21,584 nucleotides of DNA. It comes from a virus. The stretch is taken from the IMG/VR virus record IMGVR_UViG_3300010153_000144, positions 1 through 21,584 of that record. One strand, 5' to 3'. Every line of letters begins with the position of its first letter. Positions within the stretch are counted from its first letter, which is position 1. Shown here one piece after another: positions 12,169 to 18,851 of the stretch. The position numbers were made by a program, and so were the translations under genes. The notes below the pieces were generated by a model that was not told the DNA's origin, ran no database searches, and worked only from the letters and a program-made list of their open reading frames with translations.

Positions 12169-14565
12169 GTGGCGGGACCTACACGTCAGACTACAAACAC
12201 GGTAATCATTCCTCCTGGTGAGGGGCGCAGGTCATATTCACCTGTGTCTCTCGCTTGGTATGTAGAGAACCTGGAGCTTGAAGACGGTGACGCGCTTCGA
12301 AGTGTTGTAGGTCCTTCCATTCTTCGTATCGGCAAGAACGTCGAGCGGGAGATATCCCCGCCTCCGACGCGAGCTGTCATTAACTACCCAGATGCGGATA
12401 TCGGCGCGCGATCCTTCCCTAACTTCGGGTTTAAGGGTGGCGCTCGACCTCACAGTATCTATGCGGCGAATCTACTTAATGGCTCGGCGCACACGCTACT
12501 GTACCGTTTTGGGACGACTCTTTATCGGTTTCTCGGAGGCGACGACGAGAGAGACGAGGCGCTGGCGACGGGCTTAAGCTCATCGAAGAATCCTCGGTTT
12601 CCGGACCAGTATGTTCAGCTTGGTAACAATATCATCTGGACGAACGGTGAGGACCATCCCAGGATTATCCAGTTTAACGGTAGTATATTTGAGTTAGGCT
12701 ATCGTAGGTCAGCGGAGACACCGCTAATCTCTGGCCCTACTCAACCCGACTTTGACGAGGTTCCTCAGTACTATCCGAACTCTGTGGGGTATTCCTGGCC
12801 GGGCCGTATCGGTACCCCAGGTGACGTCCTTACAGGTCGAGATGGTTCCCTGCTGAACGGTGCTTGGTATTACTACTTTCAGTACGAGGATCTTCTGGGC
12901 AACTTGTCTGCGTTCTCTGCGCCGAGCGAGCCTGCGTCAATTCATTCTAACCAAGCAGATCCCTTCGTCTCCGTTAATGATGATGGTGTGCCTCGATATG
13001 TGGCGGACGGTACGTACGCCGGCACTAAGATTCAAGCGGCTCAGGGTACAGAGATTGACGACTTGACACGTCGATTCTTGGTTCGGAGTGGTGGTGCCGC
13101 CCCGGAGCAGACCGTTGCTATTCGCATCTATCGAACACCGGACACGAAGCATGTGGACAACACACCAAGGTTCTTGGCTCGAATACCTGGTGCCGCTCAG
13201 TTTGCTCATGACGATAACAAGTCAGACTCTGAGTTAGGTCTTGAGTGGGTCGAGACGATTGACACGCCTGTGTTCCGGGTTGCCTGCGCCCACCAGGGGC
13301 GTCTAATCGCCGCAAACATTGTCGGTGATCCTGGCGCTGTTCGTCGGTCGTCCCCTGGCTTGCCCGGCACTTTTGCTAAGGCAGACATTCTTTATCCGGA
13401 CTCGAGCGGTGCCGAAGTCACTGGTGTCGTGTCTCATAATGGGGTCCTGCTCGCGTTTACTGAGAATGCTACCTACGCCATAAGCCAGGACTTCAAGCTG
13501 GCTCAGCCTTTGTCCCTGGGCATCGGTTGTGCCGCCCCTCGTTCTATTAGTGCGCTGCCTGACGGTACGTTGATGTGGTTGGGTCGTGACGGGTTCTATG
13601 GGATGAAGAAGCTGGGCGACATTGTTCGCATGAGTTCTCCGATAGACAAGGCATTCAAGCTTGATGTCAACCCATCTCGGATGCACATGGCGGTGGCGTC
13701 TATTGATTCCGACAGCAAAGAGTATCGCTGCGCCCTGGCGCCTTCGGGTCACAACCAGAATCGGCTAATGTTTTGTTTTGATGGTCAATACTGGCGTCGT
13801 CAGACTTTAGGTGTTCACGTCGGTGACATGTGTTCCAGCAACGACTGGCGGGGCTATACTTTTGCGATTGGCTCTGATCCACGAGAGACGCGAGTCAACT
13901 ATCATACAGACTTAGGTGGCTTTGGTTATCCAGATGGTGGTTACGAGTCTGACTTGCATCGAGTATTCGTTCTGGGTCGTCAGACAACCGACTACTTTGC
14001 ACCGCCTCGTCGGGTACGGTATCGCTCAAGCTGGATCATGGCGGCTGAGAATGGTTTAGTCCCGACAAACGTTCGTATGCTTTATGTGGGTATGAAGGAC
14101 GCCTGGGACGGCAACGCAATTGTTCGCATATACAAGAATGGTTCATGGAAAGCGGTAGAGGAGATTACAGATCTTCGCTTGGTAGGGACTGACGACGAGT
14201 CCGATGTCGTTGCCGATGTTGCAGGCAACGCAACCTACGGGTCATCGAAGGTTCATTCGCCGCGACTATTCTGGCGTCAGGTTCCCGTAGACTTGCACAA
14301 TGTCAGTTCCTGGGCATTTGAGATCGAGATTATCGGGTGGCCCAGCCCCGCACCTTTTATCCGTGAGATCGACGTGCAGAAAGATAAGGCGTCCTTCGTG
14401 AGTTTGTTTTCGTCTACAAGCGAAGGCAAGGCAAAGGCGGAAGAACTTTATGATCGAAAGGATCGTGAGCTTGGTCGGTTGCGTTTGTCGGCGTTTGCCT
14501 TTGATACAAGTGTCGCGACTCTTGGGACTCCTCTGGGTCGTGTGTCTAAGCGTGGTGATACTTAG
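12169..14565 (+). CDS. Tail nozzle / tail tubular protein B-like (beta-propeller)
   Basis: This 798-aa protein starts at GTG (VAGP read as MAGP) with AAGGG 7 nt upstream; an ATG at 12164 is in another frame. Its length and sequence style match podovirus nozzles (T7 gp12, P22 gp10). The most telling stretch is about residues 417-485: GVVSHNGVLLAFTENATYAI, then GIGCAAPRSISALPDGTLMW followed by GRDGFYGM and MSSPIDKAF. This repeats the 'turned on by the right test, starting with G-C-x-A-P-R-S' pattern of propeller blades in this family. An earlier segment (YYYFQYEDLLGN, SAPSEPASI) fits the fibronectin-like part. The protein forms the distal tube through which DNA exits. The helical, charged C-terminus (EGKAKAEELYDRKDRE) probably extends from the core. 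Confidence 0.85.
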   Translation: MAGPTRQTTNTVIIPPGEGRRSYSPVSLAWYVENLELEDGDALRSVVGPSILRIGKNVEREISPPPTRAVINYPDADIGARSFPNFGFKGGARPHSIYAANLLNGSAHTLLYRFGTTLYRFLGGDDERDEALATGLSSSKNPRFPDQYVQLGNNIIWTNGEDHPRIIQFNGSIFELGYRRSAETPLISGPTQPDFDEVPQYYPNSVGYSWPGRIGTPGDVLTGRDGSLLNGAWYYYFQYEDLLGNLSAFSAPSEPASIHSNQADPFVSVNDDGVPRYVADGTYAGTKIQAAQGTEIDDLTRRFLVRSGGAAPEQTVAIRIYRTPDTKHVDNTPRFLARIPGAAQFAHDDNKSDSELGLEWVETIDTPVFRVACAHQGRLIAANIVGDPGAVRRSSPGLPGTFAKADILYPDSSGAEVTGVVSHNGVLLAFTENATYAISQDFKLAQPLSLGIGCAAPRSISALPDGTLMWLGRDGFYGMKKLGDIVRMSSPIDKAFKLDVNPSRMHMAVASIDSDSKEYRCALAPSGHNQNRLMFCFDGQYWRRQTLGVHVGDMCSSNDWRGYTFAIGSDPRETRVNYHTDLGGFGYPDGGYESDLHRVFVLGRQTTDYFAPPRRVRYRSSWIMAAENGLVPTNVRMLYVGMKDAWDGNAIVRIYKNGSWKAVEEITDLRLVGTDDESDVVADVAGNATYGSSKVHSPRLFWRQVPVDLHNVSSWAFEIEIIGWPSPAPFIREIDVQKDKASFVSLFSSTSEGKAKAEELYDRKDRELGRLRLSAFAFDTSVATLGTPLGRVSKRGDT

Positions 14566-14567
14566 TT

Positions 14568-17084
14568 ATGCCGTTTATTTTTCCGAAGAGATTTCTGCGG
14601 TCTCGAGATATTCTTGATCCGGCTGAGTTTAACCAGGACACAGAGCCCGTACAGGAACTGTTGGACGGTGAGCTTGACCGGCACAACTTTAATGCGACCG
14701 ACTTAAAGGCGAACGTGTTTCGGCATGAGTCGTTGATCGACACAAGTGATTACAACGCAGCAGTAGGTGAGTCGGCTTACTACGATATTTACTCGACGGC
14801 AGTCGAGTGCTCGACGATCTTTGAGCACGGCAAGGCTAAGGTTTCGCCTCTTATAAACACGGATCGAAAGACCCCGAACTTTGTAAAGCCTGACGGCGGA
14901 ACGTTTCGGGATTCTCGTGCGGGAAGCGATGCGGATGGGTATCCATCAATTGTACCCAATACGGGTGCGTGGTCAGCGGTTAAAAGCGGTGACTTAACTG
15001 ATGCGATGAAGTTGACGGTCACTACGGGTCAAGCCAGCCTGTATATCAATGCCTACGTTCAGTACGTCTGGCAGGGGTTTTATGAGTATAAAAAGCCCTG
15101 GGCGTACGAAGGTCCCAACGAAGACACGACTGATTACGGTTGGGCCGGTACGTACGGACCTGACTTAGCTACGGCTGAGCAGGCATCACTGAATCTGTAT
15201 GGACCTGACTCGGAGTACTTAGCGTGGGCGTTCGAGGATCATCGTAACCCCGCAATCTCGGGATACGATTACGCACTCGGAGTCTTTCTCGACGACGATG
15301 ACTTCGACACTACGATGGTGCCGCAGCAGTATGACGCGTCTTATGCGTTCGCCTTGAATGAGATTCAGGCTGATGATGAGGCGCGGACCCCTCAGTTAGG
15401 TGGTTACCATCACATCTCTCGTGGCTTCTTACCTGCATTAGTTCAGTTCGCGATTCGTATTGACGGTAAGGTTGTAGACTCGACAATTACGGGTAAGTCA
15501 TTTTCGTTTGAGGAATCGGCTCATGGGCTTCGCGTTGACGATAGTCCTCAGTTTGAGTTTGAGGGTGATTCGGACGGCTACGAGAAGTACGTATTTGGTC
15601 AACGCAGCGCAGGTCAGGCTATGAACTACGACGCGGGTAGAGCCGGTCGACCAGGCCAAAAGATTCGATCATCTCGAGCGTCGGCCTGTGGTCCAGAGGT
15701 GCTGCCTATTCGGTTCGGTGGTGTAATTCCTGTCAGTCCAGGAACACACACAATTGAGATTGTTGCTCGTCGACTTCTTCGAAAGCGTCAGAAGTTTGAG
15801 TACGGTGATTTCGTCGGTGTATTCTCGCGTAGGCTAAGCGTGATGTCCTTACCCATATACGCACCTCAGTTGGACTCTGAGCTTGTTGCGTCTCCTGTCG
15901 TGACCAAGTCGCTGCAGTCAGAGGATCTTATCAGTGTGGGGCAGGAATCATATAAGCTTACGACACTTGAGAATCGGGTAAATAGTCTGCAGCCGTCAGA
16001 TATCAAGCGTCGGTCTCTACCCAACACTCATCTACCGTCAAAGGTTAAGTTTTGGCAGAGTACTGGGATCGATCCCGACTTTAGTGTTGGTCGTTATCGT
16101 GAGTGCCTTAGTAGTACCGTGATTAAATCGCGGTTTCCGGGGTTTAAGAACACAACGTATTTAGACAAAGTTACGGATAAGAATAGCTCATGGTTTCGCG
16201 GCTACGAGGACACTTTGTCGGATGGATCATGGGGTGGCGCTGGGTGGCAAAAGCTCTACGATGAGGACCGAGAATTAAGCATTGCGTCTACGTCGAGCTT
16301 AAAAATTACCGAGGACGAGAAAGTAATTATCTTTGCGGACATCGAAGTTCGGGGACTTCACCCAGTACTACAGGGCAGCGTCCAATCGTTGATAAAGGCC
16401 CTCGAATCGGAGACGTTGACAGGGAGTGAGGCGAATCAATCGATAGCAAATTATATCGGATTCTCTCAGGCCGACAAGTATCTGGACTTGTTTGCGTTGT
16501 TTAATATTGGTTATCGGACGGGGTCTGACCCGAAAGCTAACTGGATTATTGGGTCCAAACACGCACCCGCGACAATCAACTCATCTGCTTGGGCGAATAG
16601 AAAAGAGCAGTATGTGTCTCAGTTTGTGAAGGGTTCGAACTTCGTCACTGGTGCAGGTGACAGTAGTCACGATTATGGCCTTACAGTTCAGAAGATACCT
16701 GTTGATACTCGGGGCAACGCGACGGCGCCGAATAATTTGGGTATCACAATTCCCTTGATGCTGACTTTAGACTACTCAGATTTTGCCTCGGCTGCGTTGG
16801 CTGAGATCACGGAGATCGCAGTATTCGGATGCACGACATTCCCGTCAGACTGGGACGAAGATGAGGGTACCGGCGGTGATATAGGTGACGACGTCCGAAC
16901 TATTGGTGACCATGTGATAAAGAACGGTAGCCCTCTTACCGGCGACGATGTTTACTACTGGGAGGGCGCGGATAAAATTCAGAACAACCAGTGGGCCTCC
17001 CCTCATGGCGGGCGAAAGCTTTTGGGGGGTCTTCGGGCTCATATTGGCCGCTGCCGCTTAACGGTGATGAAGGTGTACAAGTGA
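14568..17084 (+). CDS. Large tail fibre/appendage-like virion protein
   Basis: This 838-aa protein starts 3 nt after the nozzle stop. The N-terminus (PFIFPKRFLRSRDILDP, then PVQELLDGELDRHNFNATDL, about 1-46) resembles a phage family whose members open with a 'KRFLR-DILDP...LDGELDRHN' block in virion appendage proteins I remember. A beta-rich domain follows (about 120-430) with VQYVWQGFYEYKKPW, FAIRIDGKVV, THTIEIVARRLL and FVGVFSRRLSVM. The second half (about 430-838) is a different beta/alpha region ending in RAHIGRCRLTVMKVYK. An acidic Gly/Asp loop (DEDEGTGGDIGDD) lies near 765-777. No collagen repeat or endosialidase motif is evident. A host-contact role is inferred from position after the nozzle. 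It shares a domain with the next protein. Confidence 0.7.
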   Translation: MPFIFPKRFLRSRDILDPAEFNQDTEPVQELLDGELDRHNFNATDLKANVFRHESLIDTSDYNAAVGESAYYDIYSTAVECSTIFEHGKAKVSPLINTDRKTPNFVKPDGGTFRDSRAGSDADGYPSIVPNTGAWSAVKSGDLTDAMKLTVTTGQASLYINAYVQYVWQGFYEYKKPWAYEGPNEDTTDYGWAGTYGPDLATAEQASLNLYGPDSEYLAWAFEDHRNPAISGYDYALGVFLDDDDFDTTMVPQQYDASYAFALNEIQADDEARTPQLGGYHHISRGFLPALVQFAIRIDGKVVDSTITGKSFSFEESAHGLRVDDSPQFEFEGDSDGYEKYVFGQRSAGQAMNYDAGRAGRPGQKIRSSRASACGPEVLPIRFGGVIPVSPGTHTIEIVARRLLRKRQKFEYGDFVGVFSRRLSVMSLPIYAPQLDSELVASPVVTKSLQSEDLISVGQESYKLTTLENRVNSLQPSDIKRRSLPNTHLPSKVKFWQSTGIDPDFSVGRYRECLSSTVIKSRFPGFKNTTYLDKVTDKNSSWFRGYEDTLSDGSWGGAGWQKLYDEDRELSIASTSSLKITEDEKVIIFADIEVRGLHPVLQGSVQSLIKALESETLTGSEANQSIANYIGFSQADKYLDLFALFNIGYRTGSDPKANWIIGSKHAPATINSSAWANRKEQYVSQFVKGSNFVTGAGDSSHDYGLTVQKIPVDTRGNATAPNNLGITIPLMLTLDYSDFASAALAEITEIAVFGCTTFPSDWDEDEGTGGDIGDDVRTIGDHVIKNGSPLTGDDVYYWEGADKIQNNQWASPHGGRKLLGGLRAHIGRCRLTVMKVYK

Positions 17085-17087
17085 TCC

Positions 17088-18017
17088 ATGCCTAAGATTA
17101 AACTCGCAAATCCTTTAGAGCAGTCGTACACAAAGCTTCTTCAATACGGAGACCGGTTCAGTACACCTAATGAGCCGTACACAACAAATATTCATCGTAC
17201 TCCAGATAGTGTGACGCCCGTCTCCGAGACGACCAACCAAGACGGGCTGATGTCTGCGGCCAACGGTACGCTTAACCATCTCAATCTTGGTACCGATGAC
17301 TTCCGAATAAGCGCTGAGCACATCATGCCTGAGCAAGCCATGCTTAGTCGGACGGATGGCCTTACTGAGACGTCCGCGTTTTACGGTAACGGTATCGGGC
17401 AGCGGTCTACAGGCACGTACTCAGAGAGTTGGGTGACGCTAAGCGGTACCTCATTGCGCTGGTATCAACCTTACGCAACAACTTTAAGCCTCATGCACTG
17501 GGACTTGTTCTTTAGCTACAATAACTGGCAGGGTGTGTACAAGGACTCTCGTGGTTTAGAGGCAGAGAACCCAAGTCGCAAGACAAAAATAGATCTTCGT
17601 TGCATCTTAGATGGTGAGTACGTCCCCTACTCTAAGCGCCGACTTGCGGAGAATTTGTTTCACCCTGTCGCTCCCGGCTATCAAGACTCAAAGGGTGCCG
17701 TAGGTCCGGGTACAAACGCCTACGATGGTGATTTTGTTCCTTTAACAAAGGCGCAAGAGGGTGGTAACCCTAAGTATATTTTTCCTGAGGCGCACTCTGC
17801 GACGCAGTTGAGTCTCCATTATCCGACGGCCCTGAGTAAGGGGTTTCATGAGATAGCGGTCCAGGTTCGAGTCGGTCGAATCGGCGGTGAATCTGTCTAT
17901 GTTCAGAACATTGGATCTGAAAGTCGGGATAGCGACGTTCGGGGTCGGGGGTATTTCGAGTTAACAGCTAAGCTATGCCTCGGTATTCGTAACGCTCGAG
18001 TCATTTCTTTCTTGTAA
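17088..18017 (+). CDS. Shorter fibre/appendage protein, paralogous to the previous gene
   Basis: This 309-aa protein begins 3 nt after the preceding stop. No strong ribosome site is present, suggesting coupling. It aligns by eye, in order, with the first half of the 838-aa protein: LMSAANGTLNHLNLGTDDFR against VQELLDGELDRHNFNATDL; DLFFSYNNWQGVYKDSRG against YVQYVWQGFYEYK; LRCILDGEYVPYS against FAIRIDGKVV; GFHEIAVQVRVGR against THTIEIVARRLL; and YFELTAKLCLGIRNARVI against FVGVFSRRLSVMSLPI. The likely fold is a beta sandwich appendage domain. It may form a mixed fibre with its partner or be an alternative tip. Function is inferred from paralogy and position. Confidence 0.7.
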   Translation: MPKIKLANPLEQSYTKLLQYGDRFSTPNEPYTTNIHRTPDSVTPVSETTNQDGLMSAANGTLNHLNLGTDDFRISAEHIMPEQAMLSRTDGLTETSAFYGNGIGQRSTGTYSESWVTLSGTSLRWYQPYATTLSLMHWDLFFSYNNWQGVYKDSRGLEAENPSRKTKIDLRCILDGEYVPYSKRRLAENLFHPVAPGYQDSKGAVGPGTNAYDGDFVPLTKAQEGGNPKYIFPEAHSATQLSLHYPTALSKGFHEIAVQVRVGRIGGESVYVQNIGSESRDSDVRGRGYFELTAKLCLGIRNARVISFL

Positions 18018-18048
18018 AAACGCGCTATACTTTGCTGGGAGATTTAAT

Positions 18049-18819
18049 ATGCACCTATTGTTGCCCCGACTTCATCCTGCCACGACAGCTTTGTTGGCGG
18101 TTATTCTCGTTATTTGCGAGCTTCTCGGTGGCTCATCGGACGGCGGGGTTCATTTTGCGCTACCTCCGTTAGCGATTGCTGCTGGTGCGGCCCTTGGCGC
18201 TACTGCTATCGGGGCTAATGTCTACGGTAAGGTTGCGGCTGCGCGGAATGCTAAGAAGGCCATCCGTAATTACTTGGGTAGCTCAGAGTATGCAGCGCTA
18301 AGTGACTTGCAGAAAGAGGCGGCTTTGCGTCAGAAGCTTAAGTCGGGGGGGCTTAGTCCCGCAGCGCAGCGGCAGATAACTCAGCAAGCAGGCTTCGACT
18401 ACAAGGGCATGGTCTCTAAGACTGAGGCGGACACTCACAGCGGCTCGGCTGATCCGACACAAGCGGCAGCAAAGACGGAACAAGTCGCTAAGATCGCTGA
18501 GGGTGCGGCTGATGTAGCTACGAGAAGCACTGGTCAGGCTGCCAAGCTATCCAGTGACGTCGAGGCTCAACAGAGAGCGGGTGACGTCAACTTGATTCAG
18601 GGTGGTGCTGCGCACAGGCAGGCAGTCGAGACGGGTAAGTCGACGGCAAATACGATGGGTACACAGGCAATTACTGGTGGTATTTCAGACGCTGCTAGCC
18701 TGGGTTTGAATGTATTGCCCCAGGCGATGGCGCTGGGTGGTGGTAAGCGGGCTGAGGCGGGCGCCATAGGTGAGGCTATGCAGAGTGTACCGGGAACTAA
18801 TCCCCCTGCCGGCGCTTAG
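18049..18819 (+). CDS. Internal-virion/ejection-type protein with N-terminal hydrophobic segments
   Basis: This 256-aa protein has TGGGAGA 6 nt before the ATG. Two hydrophobic stretches lie near the N-terminus: about residues 11-28 (TTALLAVILVICELLGG) and 37-59 (FALPPLAIAAGAALGATAIG, a small-residue-rich helix). The rest is soluble-looking, rich in Ala, Gln, Lys and Gly, with helical KAIRNYLGSSEYAAL and an Ala-rich coil at about 135-200. T7 gp14-type ejection proteins share the layout of an N-terminal Ala/Gly membrane segment and a Gln/Ala helix, and are encoded before a large internal protein, as here. A signal-peptide or holin reading is less likely because the following chain is long and Gln-rich. 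The role is inferred. Confidence 0.6.
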   Translation: MHLLLPRLHPATTALLAVILVICELLGGSSDGGVHFALPPLAIAAGAALGATAIGANVYGKVAAARNAKKAIRNYLGSSEYAALSDLQKEAALRQKLKSGGLSPAAQRQITQQAGFDYKGMVSKTEADTHSGSADPTQAAAKTEQVAKIAEGAADVATRSTGQAAKLSSDVEAQQRAGDVNLIQGGAAHRQAVETGKSTANTMGTQAITGGISDAASLGLNVLPQAMALGGGKRAEAGAIGEAMQSVPGTNPPAGA

Positions 18820-18851
18820 TAAGACTTAGATAGAACGAAGGAACGATCATC

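Noticed and set aside
18026-18031. TATACT as a -10 box before the 256-aa gene
   Set aside because: No acceptable -35 lies 16-18 nt upstream (best is a poor TTTCTT), so it is probably chance.
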